Shown: piece by piece, positions 32,993-42,305 of the stretch
Layout: every line of letters begins with the position of its first letter
How positions within the stretch are numbered: the first letter of the stretch is position 1
Origin: an uncultured Alphaproteobacteria bacterium
GTDB lineage: Bacteria > Pseudomonadota > Alphaproteobacteria > Sneathiellales > Sneathiellaceae
DNA: 43,146 nt
Assembly (NCBI GenBank): GCA_913062525.1
Contig: CAJXWA010000011.1
Span: 1-43,146 of the forward strand
Direction of reading: 5' to 3'
The notes under the pieces: model-generated
Databases searched by the model: none
Told to the model about the DNA's origin: nothing
The model's input: only the letters and a program-made list of their open reading frames with translations
Translations under genes and position numbers: made by a program

Positions 32993-34471
32993 CTAGTCGT
33001 CCCAGCTCATACGAGCCAGATCTGTTGCAAACAGATGTAGGTTTGGCCAAACACCGTTCAGGCCTTTACGGACCACGTGAAGATTTGCCAACTGGAACAT
33101 AAACCCGTTCACAGCATCTTTCGCCAAAATCATTTGCGCTTCTTTCAACTTTGCACTTCGAACTGAAGGTACCAACGCTGTTTCAGCGGCTTTTATGACC
33201 TTATTGAAGGCTTCATTCTTATAGTTGAAATAGTAGCCTTCACGCGCATAAATGTTGATATCCATAGGTTCAACATGGCTTACGATAGACAGGTCGTAGT
33301 TTTTCTTTTTGTAAACTTCGTCCAACCATTTTGGCCAATCAACATTCTGGATGTTAATCTTGAAGCCTGCTTTTTCAAGCTGAGCTGCAACAATTTGACC
33401 GCCCTTACGTGCATAGTTGTCAACCGGTGGCAATTTCAAAGAAAGTGCCAATCCATCTGGGTAACCCGCTTCTGCAAGGAGTGCTTTTGATTTCGCAGGA
33501 TCGTATGGGTATGTATTTGTCAAATCCACGTAATCTGGATGATGCGGCGCAAAATGAGAGCCGATCGGAGTGCCGTAACCAAACATAGCGCCATCAATAA
33601 TTTCTTGGCGGTTAATGGCATGAGCAATGGCTTGGCGAACTTTCAATTTAGAAAGAGCTTCGCTTTTATTGTTCGTGCTGAGAATTGTTTCGCCGTTAGT
33701 TGTTCCTTCAAGAATTTGGAACTGATCGCCTAACTTAAACTGGCTAAGTGTTTCGTTTGGAACAGTCGCAAAATCAACATCACCTGTTAGCAAAGTCGCC
33801 ATACGTGCAGCTGAATCATTGATGAAACGGAAAGTTGCTTTTTTGACTTGAATACTGGATGTATCACGATACGTATCAGCAGCGACCATCTTCACTGAAT
33901 CGCCTTTGATCCAACGAACAAATTTGTATGGGCCTGTGCCAACTGGCTTAGTCGCATTGTTACCGTCTGAATCGGGATCAACAATTACTGCAGTGCCTTC
34001 GCCCAATTGCGCCAAAAAGTCACCACGAGGTTCTTTTAGCGTAACAACGATCGTTGTTGCATTTGGCGTATCCATTTTTGCAATATTGGTAAACCGGCTT
34101 TTTCTTTTGTTCTTGCTCGTTTCTGCTGCATTTTCTTCGAAAGTGTATTTTACATCAGAAGAATCAAATTCAGCACCGTCGTGGAACTTTACACCAGCTT
34201 CGAGATTGAAAGTATAAACCAATCCATCTGGGCTAACTGTCCAGCTTTTAGCAAGAGCAGGCTTCACATTGCCGTCAGCGCCAATACGTGTGAGACCTTC
34301 ATAAATATTATAAAGTGTAATGAGGGAAATCGCGGCGGCGGCACCGGTCCGCGGGTCCAGCCCTGGTGGCTCCAAACGCATTCCATAATTTACTGTTGTT
34401 TTAGCTGCTTGCGCTGTCATCGGAGCTAAAATAGCTGATGCCAAGGCTGCTGCGACCAAAATTTTCTTCAT
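32993..34471 (-). CDS. ABC transporter substrate-binding protein, family 5 (peptide type)
   Basis: A 492-residue periplasmic protein. The signal peptide MKKILVAAALASAILAPMTAQA is cleaved before AKTTVNYG. Family-5 marks are GLDPRTGAAAAISLITLYNIYEGL, KFHDGAEFDSSDVKYTFEEN, KPVGTGPYKFVRWIKGDSV and VRQAIAHAINRQEII. GGGAGATTGGG precedes the ATG at 34471; an ATG at 34489 overlapping the stop of the peptidase gene (ATGA) is the alternative. No permease or ATPase gene is adjacent. With the P1 peptidase and gamma-glutamyltransferase nearby, peptides or glutathione-derived compounds are plausible ligands. Confidence 0.88.
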   Translation of the reverse strand: MKKILVAAALASAILAPMTAQAAKTTVNYGMRLEPPGLDPRTGAAAAISLITLYNIYEGLTRIGADGNVKPALAKSWTVSPDGLVYTFNLEAGVKFHDGAEFDSSDVKYTFEENAAETSKNKRKSRFTNIAKMDTPNATTIVVTLKEPRGDFLAQLGEGTAVIVDPDSDGNNATKPVGTGPYKFVRWIKGDSVKMVAADTYRDTSSIQVKKATFRFINDSAARMATLLTGDVDFATVPNETLSQFKLGDQFQILEGTTNGETILSTNNKSEALSKLKVRQAIAHAINRQEIIDGAMFGYGTPIGSHFAPHHPDYVDLTNTYPYDPAKSKALLAEAGYPDGLALSLKLPPVDNYARKGGQIVAAQLEKAGFKINIQNVDWPKWLDEVYKKKNYDLSIVSHVEPMDINIYAREGYYFNYKNEAFNKVIKAAETALVPSVRSAKLKEAQMILAKDAVNGFMFQLANLHVVRKGLNGVWPNLHLFATDLARMSWDD

Positions 34472-34485
34472 CCCAATCTCCCGTA

Positions 34486-35505
34486 TCATGTTTTTCTTAA
34501 GAGTGATCGATAGCCGGGCAGTTTCCCTAAGCTATCAGCATTATAAACGGCGCGGGCGACTGCCCTTGCGACGCAATCCGCTGCGATGGCACCAATTCTG
34601 GCCAGCGCAAGTGGTTCTGGTGTGTCCAAGGGTTTCTTTTCCGTGGACAATGTAAAGATAGTATCCCCATCAAACGGGGTATGTACAGGGCGGATTGAGC
34701 GCGCATATCCGTCTTGCGCCATAATGGCCACCCTTTGTGCCTGTGACTTGGTCAATGTTATATTTGTGGCAACAACACCGATTGTCGTGTTCTCCATCAA
34801 GCGGCCGTTAGTAATTGCATCCAATGATATATCGCCGTCAGTTTGGGGTGCGCCCACTCCGCCAAACTCGCCGTTTTGCTCAAACGGCCATGCCCAAAAA
34901 CTATGGCTATTCGGAAACAGAACACTTCCCACAGGGTTCACCGCAATAACAGCCCCGACTTGAATACCGTCATCGGTAACCGCAGAGCAGCTTCCAAGGC
35001 CACCCTTCAGCATCCCCGCAGCCGCCCCATATCCAGCGCCAACATTTCCTAAGCTGAATGTGTTTGTCGCTTCCATAACGGCTTGCCGGCCAAGCTCACG
35101 GTAGGGAGGCATATGCCCCCAGTCTTTGTCACCGCCGTTGAACAAGTCAAACAAAACAGCAGAGGGCACAATCGGAACATTAAATTCTCGCATGGCAAAG
35201 CCACGCCCCGTTGCCGCCAGCGCACTGGTCGCGCCTGCTGCTGCCTCAAGCCCAAAAACGGATCCACCGCTTAAAACAACAGCATTGACGCGATCCACAA
35301 GACAATCTGGGCGCAAGACTTCGGTTTCCCGCGTGCCAGGGCCACCACCACGCACATCGACACCGCCAACCGCGGCATTGTCCGGAACAATAGCCGTCAC
35401 GCCAGTAAAGGCATCACTATCATGGGCATTTCCGACGTTAATTCCGTCGACGTCCGTAATCAGATTTTTCTTTCCGGGTTTTATCATTACAATTTTCTGT
35501 TTCAT
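34486..35505 (-). CDS. P1 family peptidase (DmpA/BapA-type N-terminal nucleophile aminopeptidase)
   Basis: A 339-residue member of peptidase family S58 (P1). Marks are ITDVDGINVGNAHD near the start, GVTAIVPD, VDVRGGGPGTRETEVLRPD, VNAVVLSGGSVFGLEAAAG and GNVGAGYGAAAGMLKGGLGSCSAV. The family self-cleaves to expose a Ser or Thr nucleophile and releases N-terminal D- or beta-amino acids from small peptides. I could not place the cleavage residue with confidence. It is upstream of, and likely co-transcribed with, the peptide-binding protein (ATGA at the junction), and divergent from gamma-glutamyltransferase. The start is ATG at 35505. Confidence 0.85.
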   Translation of the reverse strand: MKQKIVMIKPGKKNLITDVDGINVGNAHDSDAFTGVTAIVPDNAAVGGVDVRGGGPGTRETEVLRPDCLVDRVNAVVLSGGSVFGLEAAAGATSALAATGRGFAMREFNVPIVPSAVLFDLFNGGDKDWGHMPPYRELGRQAVMEATNTFSLGNVGAGYGAAAGMLKGGLGSCSAVTDDGIQVGAVIAVNPVGSVLFPNSHSFWAWPFEQNGEFGGVGAPQTDGDISLDAITNGRLMENTTIGVVATNITLTKSQAQRVAIMAQDGYARSIRPVHTPFDGDTIFTLSTEKKPLDTPEPLALARIGAIAADCVARAVARAVYNADSLGKLPGYRSLLRKT

Positions 35506-35521
35506 TCTTATTTGGTCACGT

Positions 35522-35564
35522 TACTGTAGGATAAACTAGACCATCTCTTTATAGCTACTGTAGC
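35522..35564. promoter_or_regulatory. Direct repeats in the divergent P1 peptidase / ggt promoter region
   Basis: TACTGTAG occurs at 35522-35529 and again at 35556-35563, 34 bp apart, and the second copy is part of the palindrome GCTAC-T-GTAGC (35554-35564). Position between divergent genes suggests a shared operator. No regulator gene is adjacent. Confidence 0.3.
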
Positions 35565-35620
35565 AATTATTTTGTTTGAGTGAAAACAATTTTATCACTT
35601 AAAAAGCAAAGGCAAACTTG

Positions 35621-37333
35621 ATGATAAAATCGCTTCAATTATTTCATAAAGCTATAACAGCTTGCTCGTTATTCATAATCCTAACAGCCTTTTCAGGGAA
35701 TGCCACGGCTAAGGCATCCGGGAAATTTATGATTGCTGCGGCCAATCCTCTTGCCGCGCAAGCTGGCTACAACATATTGGAAAAAGGCGGTAACGCTGTA
35801 GATGCTGCCATTGCTGTTCAATTGGTTTTGACGTTAGTTGAGCCGCAATCATCGGGGATCGGCGGAGGGGCTTTCCTGCTTTACTTCGACAATAAAAACA
35901 AAAAGGTTGGGACTTATGATGGCCGCGAGATGGCACCTGCTGCGGTAAAAGAAAATCATTTTTTAAAAACCGATGGCAACCCACTTAAATTCTACGAGGC
36001 AGTTGTTGGCGGAAAATCCGTAGGCGTTCCGGGTGCATTAGCAATGCTTGAAAGCGCGCATAAGGACCATGGAAATCTCCCGTGGAAAGATCTATTTGAC
36101 GCGGCAATTGAATTATCTGAGAAGGGTTTTGCAATCTCACCTCGCCTGCATTTTCTGCTGAACCGAGACAAATATCTCAAAACAAAATCTGCAGCGGCAG
36201 CCTATTTTTACAAAGCGGATGGGGCTGCAAAAGATGTGGGCACGATTTTAAAAAACCCGGCACTTGCTACTACGCTAAAAGCGATCGCATCGAATGGGGC
36301 AACCGCTTTTTATACAGGCGCTATCGCAGAGAAAATTGTCAATGCGGTTAAAGCCGATACCGAAAACCCCGGCCTGCTTACCCTCACCGATATGAAAAAC
36401 TATGTGGCCAAAAAACGGGCGCCGATTTGTGCGCCTTACCATGGCTTTAATATCTGCGGAATGGGCCCACCAACATCAGGCGGTGTTACCAGCCTGCAAA
36501 TCTTGAAACTTTTGGAAGGCCACAATTTATCCACAATAACATCAGGAAGTCCCGACGCCATCAATCTCATATCTGAAGCCAGCGCCATGGCCTTTGCCGA
36601 TCGCGGGCTGTATTTAGCCGATTCAGATTTTGTAGATGTTCCAATGCAAGCCATGTTAAGCGCCCCCTACATTGCACGCAGATCGGCATTGATCGAAGCT
36701 GGAAAAACCAATATCCCCTATGATGCAGGAGATCCTGCAAAGCGCGCAAATCTGCTGACACCAGATGATGCAATCGAGCTTCCCTCCACCAGCCACTTTA
36801 GTATTGTTGATGCAGAGGGGAATGCTGTTTCAATGACAACATCCGTGGAAAATGTGTTTGGCTCTCGCCTGATGGCCGGTGGTTTTATCCTAAATAACCA
36901 GCTCACAGATTTCTCATTTCGACCATCGAAAAACGGCATCCATGTGAACAACCGAATTCAAGCAGGCAAGCGGCCTCGTAGTTCAATGTCCCCAACCCTT
37001 GTATTGAACGCAGATAACTCTCTTAATATGGCTATCGGGTCTCCCGGCGGCAGCCGAATTATCGGGTATGTCACCAAAACGATTATCGGTGTTCTCGATT
37101 GGGGATTGGATATGCAGTCAGCCATCGACCTTCCCCATTATGTTAATCGGAACGGCACTTTGGATCTTGAGAAAGGAACAGATGTCGCCGCATCAAAGTC
37201 ACAGCTTGAAGCTATGGGATATAAGGTGAAGATCAGGCTTCTAAACAGTGGTCTGCATGGTATTAGGGTTACAGATGGCGGCTTGCAAGGCGGCGCTGAT
37301 CCGCGGCGCGAGGGTGTCGTTCTCGGAAACTAG
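35621..37333 (+). CDS. ggt: Gamma-glutamyltransferase
   Basis: A 570-residue secreted precursor. A signal peptide occupies about residues 1-32. The large subunit has ANPLAAQAGYNILEKGGNAVDAAIA and EPQSSGIGGGAFLL, the usual opening. Autocleavage is expected before Thr390 in the segment STSHFSIVD, exposing the nucleophile of the small subunit (E. coli Thr391). GSRLMAGGFILNNQLTDFS, RPRSSMSPTLV and GSPGGSRII complete the active site. AAAGG precedes the ATG at 35621. It hydrolyses or transfers gamma-glutamyl groups from glutathione and similar compounds in the periplasm. Its end overlaps the convergent SAM hydrolase gene in the four bases CTAG. Confidence 0.93.
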   Translation: MIKSLQLFHKAITACSLFIILTAFSGNATAKASGKFMIAAANPLAAQAGYNILEKGGNAVDAAIAVQLVLTLVEPQSSGIGGGAFLLYFDNKNKKVGTYDGREMAPAAVKENHFLKTDGNPLKFYEAVVGGKSVGVPGALAMLESAHKDHGNLPWKDLFDAAIELSEKGFAISPRLHFLLNRDKYLKTKSAAAAYFYKADGAAKDVGTILKNPALATTLKAIASNGATAFYTGAIAEKIVNAVKADTENPGLLTLTDMKNYVAKKRAPICAPYHGFNICGMGPPTSGGVTSLQILKLLEGHNLSTITSGSPDAINLISEASAMAFADRGLYLADSDFVDVPMQAMLSAPYIARRSALIEAGKTNIPYDAGDPAKRANLLTPDDAIELPSTSHFSIVDAEGNAVSMTTSVENVFGSRLMAGGFILNNQLTDFSFRPSKNGIHVNNRIQAGKRPRSSMSPTLVLNADNSLNMAIGSPGGSRIIGYVTKTIIGVLDWGLDMQSAIDLPHYVNRNGTLDLEKGTDVAASKSQLEAMGYKVKIRLLNSGLHGIRVTDGGLQGGADPRREGVVLGN

Positions 37334-38049
37334 TCGAACTCAATTGGGGTGCCGATGGCCAGATTAAAAAAGTCATCGGCTCTTCCTTGATTGACCGCGA
37401 TTTCGATGAGACCATTTGCATTTACATATGCCAGCGGTTTATTTTTGGGAACACTTGAGAATGTGCGCGATAGTGCCAACCTCTCCCCCCGAATGCTAAT
37501 TCCCGTCACGGAAGCCGCCGAAATCCCAGTCATGGCGTTCCCGAACACATCGATATAGACAACTTCGGCAATCACTTTTGGCCATTTGGGCTGAAATAGA
37601 GATGCTAGAGGAACACTCTCAAGAAGATTGAAGTCTTGCCCCATGGCGATTTTTGCAGCAACAGGTGCAAATAGATCCCGCCCATGGAAACTATTTGAAA
37701 GTGTTGGCGGCTTCCAGATAATATTGAATGCTTCTGCTGTCGCATCGCGACGTAAAAGTAAGTCAAACAGACCATTATCTGGCCCAACAAACCACCGCTC
37801 ACAACATTTGACGGCTATGGCCTTTCGGGCACTTCCCACTTCGGGGTCTACCACACATAAAAACACACTATTTTTTGGGAAATCCTGCATGTAAGCGTCC
37901 AGCAGAACGGCACTCGCTTTTACGCTGAAGGCGGGCAAATCTGAGAAGACAGGGATAATATCATCCAAATAGCCTGTAGATCTTACGCTCGCCGTCATTT
38001 GGCCCACATATGGGCCACTGGCTCCAAAATCTGTAAATAATAAAATCAT
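37330..38049 (-). CDS. SAM hydrolase / SAM-dependent halogenase family protein (DUF62)
   Basis: A 239-residue member of the S-adenosylmethionine hydroxide adenosyltransferase family: LLFTDFGASGPYVGQM, CVVDPEVGSARKAIAV and FHGRDLFAPVAAKIA. The VDPEVG-R and FHGRD segments carry the family's Asp-Arg-His set, which in known members hydrolyses SAM to adenosine and methionine rather than halogenating. The C-terminal beta domain starts near residue 155 (EVVYIDVFGNAMTGIS). It is 9 bp downstream of the Tam-like methyltransferase gene, so the two SAM-using proteins form an operon. Confidence 0.85.
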   Translation of the reverse strand: MILLFTDFGASGPYVGQMTASVRSTGYLDDIIPVFSDLPAFSVKASAVLLDAYMQDFPKNSVFLCVVDPEVGSARKAIAVKCCERWFVGPDNGLFDLLLRRDATAEAFNIIWKPPTLSNSFHGRDLFAPVAAKIAMGQDFNLLESVPLASLFQPKWPKVIAEVVYIDVFGNAMTGISAASVTGISIRGERLALSRTFSSVPKNKPLAYVNANGLIEIAVNQGRADDFFNLAIGTPIEFD

Positions 38050-38058
38050 ATCAGCGAC

Positions 38059-38832
38059 CTACGCGTCAGCACTTTCTGCCACAATAAACAGTCTAGAAAA
38101 GGGATATAGGGTCGCGCCGTCTTCCCGTTGCGGGTATGCCTCCAGTAATAATTCCGCATACTCCTGCTCAAACTCACTGACATCATCACCCTCTAATGCA
38201 TTTAGAAAAGGTCGAAGTGCGGTTCCTCGTGTCCATTCTAAAACCGCATTTTTCCCATCCAACACTTGAAAGTATTTTGTTTCCCACAAGTTCAGCTTTG
38301 CCACCAACGGGGATAACAAATCATAATACCAATCAATATTATGAACGGGCGCCGGGCGAACGAGATGCCCAAGTTTGTCCAGCCACCGGTCCGATTGCGC
38401 AAGCTCGTATAAAATTGCGTGAGAGGGCGCGCTAAAATTATTGGGCATTTGAACGGCGAGCGTACCGCCGGGGCGGAGAATTTCTAAAAGTGTTGGAAAC
38501 AATGTTTCGTGATTATCAAGCCAATGAAGCGCTGCATTACTAAACAAAAGGTTGGCTTTACTGGAGGGATCAAAATTTGAGATTTCTCCCTGCATCCATT
38601 CGATGGCAGGATGTTCCGTCCGTGCCTTTTGGAGCATCTGTTCGGAGCTATCGAGACCAACGACAATTGCCTTATTCCAGCGCTGAGACAATATAGATGT
38701 CACATTTCCAGTTCCGCACCCCAAATCGTATATTGTCATGGGGTCAAATAAATCGACTTGAGACAACAAATCTATTGCGGGGCGGAGACGGTGATCAGAG
38801 TAAAGGTGATATTGATCCGGGTTCCAGCTCAT
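38059..38832 (-). CDS. tam: Trans-aconitate 2-methyltransferase
   Basis: A 257-residue class I SAM methyltransferase that follows E. coli Tam along its whole length: MSWNPDQYHLYSDHRLRPAIDLL, IYDLGCGTGNVTSIL (SAM motif I), GLDSSEQML, LFSNAALHWLDNHETLFP and the C-terminal LEEAYPQ-like block ending FSRLFIVAE. The ATG at 38832 is preferred since GAGGAAG lies 9 bp upstream; an earlier TTG at 38841 has none. Tam methylates trans-aconitate, an inhibitor of aconitase. Coupled to the SAM hydrolase family gene. Confidence 0.88.
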   Translation of the reverse strand: MSWNPDQYHLYSDHRLRPAIDLLSQVDLFDPMTIYDLGCGTGNVTSILSQRWNKAIVVGLDSSEQMLQKARTEHPAIEWMQGEISNFDPSSKANLLFSNAALHWLDNHETLFPTLLEILRPGGTLAVQMPNNFSAPSHAILYELAQSDRWLDKLGHLVRPAPVHNIDWYYDLLSPLVAKLNLWETKYFQVLDGKNAVLEWTRGTALRPFLNALEGDDVSEFEQEYAELLLEAYPQREDGATLYPFSRLFIVAESADA

Positions 38833-38929
38833 CAGATACAACTTCCTCTTCAGTTTCTATTTAAGCAACATCCTATCCATTCAGGTGGATTACATAAATA
38901 AGATTCTCTCAAGAGAGTAAATAGAGCAA

Positions 38930-39319
38930 CTATTCAAGTTCAGCGGTGTTCAGTTTTTTCGTGAAGAAAGGCCAATTAAAGATCGGGCCATCACTTTTTT
39001 TCTCGCTGATATATTCGACTTTTGCCCCTTGAGATCCAAGCTCGCTAACTTCGCGAACCCGTTCTGATGGTTTTGTGTATGGCTCTTTTTGAGAGTAACA
39101 ATTTACACCGCCTAATGAGCGATAACAATACACGGGGTCTTGTTTAATTTCCCGTTGTTTCGCGCGGCAATATGCATCACCAAACATAACATTAACGGTG
39201 GTACAGTCTTGGTCCATAAGCTGGGATATCTTCTCGTCAATCACCGCAACTGCCGCAGTTGTGCAACCTGTTGTGGCCGATAGAACCAAGAACAATAATC
39301 CGATTGCGTAAAGCCGCAT
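38930..39319 (-). CDS. Small Cys-rich lipoprotein
   Basis: A 129-residue lipoprotein: MRLYAIGLLFLVLSATTGC is a signal peptide with the lipobox SATTGC. The mature part has four more Cys (DQDCTTVNVM, DAYCRAK, VYCYRSLGGVNCYS), which may form two disulfides. GGVNCYSQ is a recurrent motif of small alphaproteobacterial lipoproteins. AAGGGACGG precedes the start. No function is known to me. Confidence 0.75.
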   Translation of the reverse strand: MRLYAIGLLFLVLSATTGCTTAAVAVIDEKISQLMDQDCTTVNVMFGDAYCRAKQREIKQDPVYCYRSLGGVNCYSQKEPYTKPSERVREVSELGSQGAKVEYISEKKSDGPIFNWPFFTKKLNTAELE

Positions 39320-39397
39320 ATTTAAGCCCGTCCCTTAACCGTTACCAAAAACGAATTTTCTTTCAGACAATAATAAAAAAAACTGGTTTCCAAATAC

Positions 39398-40789
39398 TTA
39401 ACGCGGCAGCTCAATAGCAAAACAAGTTCCGCTTTCATCGCTTTGAGCCGCAACTATTGATCCTCCATGGGCCGTAACCAACTCTTTTGCGATGGACAAA
39501 CCAAGTCCAGTTCCCCCGCTTTTTACCGACCCCGTAAAAGGCTCGAACAGATGTGCTTTTGCTTGCGCCGGAAGACCCGGGCCGTTATCGCTGATCAGAA
39601 TAACGTAGGTTCCCGGATTTTTCTTGGCACTAATATGAACCCGACCACCATCACTCAAGGCCTCAACCGCGTTTCGGCAAATATTCATGATCACGCGGTA
39701 CATTTGCTCTCTATCGGCTTTCAGCAAAAATTCTTTCGGGACGTCATTTACCCATTCGATGTTTTCTTGCTCGGAGACAATGACATTAGCCCGAACCTCC
39801 TCTATCAGCGATGAGAGTGGGAATTTTTCAGTTACCGGTTCCCGTTCTTCCGCTTTTCCATACTTTAAAGTCTGGGTACACAGCTCAATGGCCCGGTCGA
39901 TACTATTAACTAAGCGCGGGACAACTTTTTGTACCTGTGGATCGTCAAGCTGAGACAGGCTGTCGCTCACGATATGAGAGGTTGAAAGGATATTTCTGAG
40001 GTCATGGCTAATTTTCGTAACGGCGGTGCCTAAAGCCGCTAGATGTTGTTTTTGCTTTAAAGCAAACCGAAGTCGCGTTTGCATTATCTCAAGTTCACGC
40101 TCAGCTATACCGATTTCATCTTTCCTGTTTGAAGAAGTAATCCCGACAGACACATCTTCCGGTGACCGCCTAAACGCTATCATACTGGCACTCAGACGCC
40201 CCATAGGCCGAACCATCAACCAATGAAGAGCCAAAAACACCAATACTGCCGTCATCACTGAAATAGCCAATGACAACACAAAAATATTCCATGAATATTC
40301 ATACATCGCGGCAGCAAGTGGTGCTTCATCAATGACCATTTCCAAAGAAGAGGTCGGCTCATTTACAATAGGGGTCGTGACCCGAATAATTCTATTTTTT
40401 CCGACAGTAAGAACTTCGATTGCATCTTCAATCAGTTTCAATGCGCCCCTCTGCGACAAATCAAAACTAGCATCCACAACTGCGGGCATGTCTTCGGTGA
40501 GCATCAGCATAGATGAGTTGGCACTTCGGAAAACCACTGACCGCGCGCCAACCCGAAAAAGAAGTTCCTCTTTAAGCTCTTTCGATACCATTTTGTCAGG
40601 TGCTGCCAGCAACGCGAGGGAGGCGAGATGAGAAAATTCTGTTTTCTTGACCAAATAATTAACGCGAAAGTTAGCGATAGAAGGGACAAAAATCAAAATC
40701 TCAGCAAGCATCACAAATACGATTGTCAGCAGCAAAAGACGCGCAGATAGGCTTCTATATGCCCGAGAGATTTTGCGAAGATAAATCAT
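39398..40789 (-). CDS. Sensor histidine kinase
   Basis: A 463-residue membrane kinase. Membrane helices at about 17-37 and 167-190 enclose a periplasmic domain of about 130 residues. A HAMP linker follows (about 190-245), then HisKA with phospho-acceptor His262 in SHDLRNILS, and the ATPase domain with N-box NICRNAVEAL (369-378), DNGPGLP (401-407), and SGGTGLGLSIAKELV (424-438). All kinase motifs are intact. No response regulator gene is adjacent, so the partner is elsewhere. The start lacks a strong ribosome site. Confidence 0.9.
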   Translation of the reverse strand: MIYLRKISRAYRSLSARLLLLTIVFVMLAEILIFVPSIANFRVNYLVKKTEFSHLASLALLAAPDKMVSKELKEELLFRVGARSVVFRSANSSMLMLTEDMPAVVDASFDLSQRGALKLIEDAIEVLTVGKNRIIRVTTPIVNEPTSSLEMVIDEAPLAAAMYEYSWNIFVLSLAISVMTAVLVFLALHWLMVRPMGRLSASMIAFRRSPEDVSVGITSSNRKDEIGIAERELEIMQTRLRFALKQKQHLAALGTAVTKISHDLRNILSTSHIVSDSLSQLDDPQVQKVVPRLVNSIDRAIELCTQTLKYGKAEEREPVTEKFPLSSLIEEVRANVIVSEQENIEWVNDVPKEFLLKADREQMYRVIMNICRNAVEALSDGGRVHISAKKNPGTYVILISDNGPGLPAQAKAHLFEPFTGSVKSGGTGLGLSIAKELVTAHGGSIVAAQSDESGTCFAIELPR

Positions 40790-40838
40790 AGGTTATAAGC
40801 CTATACAAAATTCCATGGGAAACCAATAGATAGCGATA

Positions 40839-42275
40839 TCACCACATAAACCGGAGAAGAAATCGAACTATCTTTCGGGTTTTCTCGCTGAACAAACTTG
40901 GCGTGTAGAAGCTGCCCGCTGCCCGCTTATTCACTTCACCAAGGGTTGGGTAGGGTGCTATAAAGCTGGCCATGCTGGAAATTTTCAATTTACCCGTAAT
41001 CGCCAATGTCCATGGGTGAATTAATTCACCGGCCTGCATGCCGACGATCCCAGCGCCAAGTATTTTCCCCTTCTTGGTGGTAATTGCCTTTACCATCCCT
41101 TCTTCGCGGCGTTCTGCCCTTGCTCTGTCATTTTCCGCATAGTTGAACGTCAAAACACGAATATCATCACCGTACTTTTCGCGTGCTGCCGCCTCACTTA
41201 TACCCACATTAGCCACTTCAGGATCGGTATATGTCACCCAGGGAACGGCACTGTAGTTCACTTTAGCTGGCAATCGAAACAAGATATTTCGAATAACAAT
41301 ACCTGCGTGATAACCTGCAACATGGGTAAATTGAAGGCCGCCGGCGACATCGCCAATTGCGAATATTTTCTTATTGCTGGTTCTAAGTCTTGCATCAACT
41401 TCAATTCCAAACCGGCTATAGCTGATACCAGCAGCATCAAGATTTAGCTTATCAAGATTTGGTTTTCGGCCAGCCGCAACCAATATGTGAGACCCCGTAA
41501 TAATCTCAACCGCGCCATCTTGATCCAACTCAATATCAATGCTGCCGTCAGGCTTCCGTGATATTTTGGCAATCTTAGCACCTTCCCTGATATCAACGCC
41601 TTCACCTTTTATGGCGTCAATCGCCACTTTTGTGAGATCGGGATCGTCTTTTGCCAGGACCGAGAAGGCCTCAAGAACCGTAACAGCACACCCAAGACGG
41701 CGATGCGCCTGCGCCATCTCCATACCAATGGGCCCGCCGCCGATAACAACTAAATGGGATGGTTTTTCGCGATTTTCAAATAGCGTTTCGTTGGTCAGAT
41801 ACCCGCAGTCCTCCAGCCCCTCAATCGGCAAAGTAGCCGCTGATGATCCTGTGGCAATGACAAATCGTTTTGCTTCAATCACCTGATCTCCGACGACCAG
41901 TTGGTGATCATTCAAAAAACGGCCGTAACCTTCGAAGACAGTAACGCCAAGCTCCTCGAACCGTTCCACTGAATCGTGGGGAGCAATTCCGGCGATGATA
42001 CCCGCCACATGATCCATCACGGCAGCGTAATCCACATTGGGGCGGTCCCCTGTCACGCCAAATTCTGCCGAATGATCTAACGCTGATGCTTTTTTTGCAG
42101 CCGCAATGAGTGCTTTCGATGGGACACAGCCATAGTTTAGGCAGTCCCCGCCCATTTTGCCCCCTTCGACCAAAACGACACGCGCGCCCATCTGAACAGC
42201 GCCAGCAGCAACACTTAATCCACCAGAACCAGCGCCAACAACGCAAATATCCGTCTTGATACTATTTTTAGGCAT
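40839..42275 (-). CDS. FAD-dependent pyridine nucleotide-disulfide oxidoreductase (mercuric reductase-like)
   Basis: A 478-residue class I flavoprotein disulfide reductase. ICVVGAGSGGLSVAAGAVQMG binds FAD; GGDCLNYGCVPSKALI holds the redox Cys pair; VIGGGPIGMEMAQAHRRLG binds NAD(P)H; IFAIGDVAGG is the second FAD motif. The C-terminal end is APYPTLGEVNKRAAGSFYTP, which lacks the His-Glu HP-x-x-SE dyad of lipoamide dehydrogenase and the Cys pair of mercuric reductase, so the substrate is different. GGAG precedes the ATG, and the gene is 30 bp after the TVP38 gene. Fused proteins of these two types exist in other bacteria, to my knowledge, so a joint membrane-linked redox role is likely. Confidence 0.88.
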   Translation of the reverse strand: MPKNSIKTDICVVGAGSGGLSVAAGAVQMGARVVLVEGGKMGGDCLNYGCVPSKALIAAAKKASALDHSAEFGVTGDRPNVDYAAVMDHVAGIIAGIAPHDSVERFEELGVTVFEGYGRFLNDHQLVVGDQVIEAKRFVIATGSSAATLPIEGLEDCGYLTNETLFENREKPSHLVVIGGGPIGMEMAQAHRRLGCAVTVLEAFSVLAKDDPDLTKVAIDAIKGEGVDIREGAKIAKISRKPDGSIDIELDQDGAVEIITGSHILVAAGRKPNLDKLNLDAAGISYSRFGIEVDARLRTSNKKIFAIGDVAGGLQFTHVAGYHAGIVIRNILFRLPAKVNYSAVPWVTYTDPEVANVGISEAAAREKYGDDIRVLTFNYAENDRARAERREEGMVKAITTKKGKILGAGIVGMQAGELIHPWTLAITGKLKISSMASFIAPYPTLGEVNKRAAGSFYTPSLFSEKTRKIVRFLLRFMW

Positions 42276-42305
42276 CGTAACTCCAAATTTCTACCCGGGG
42301 AATAA

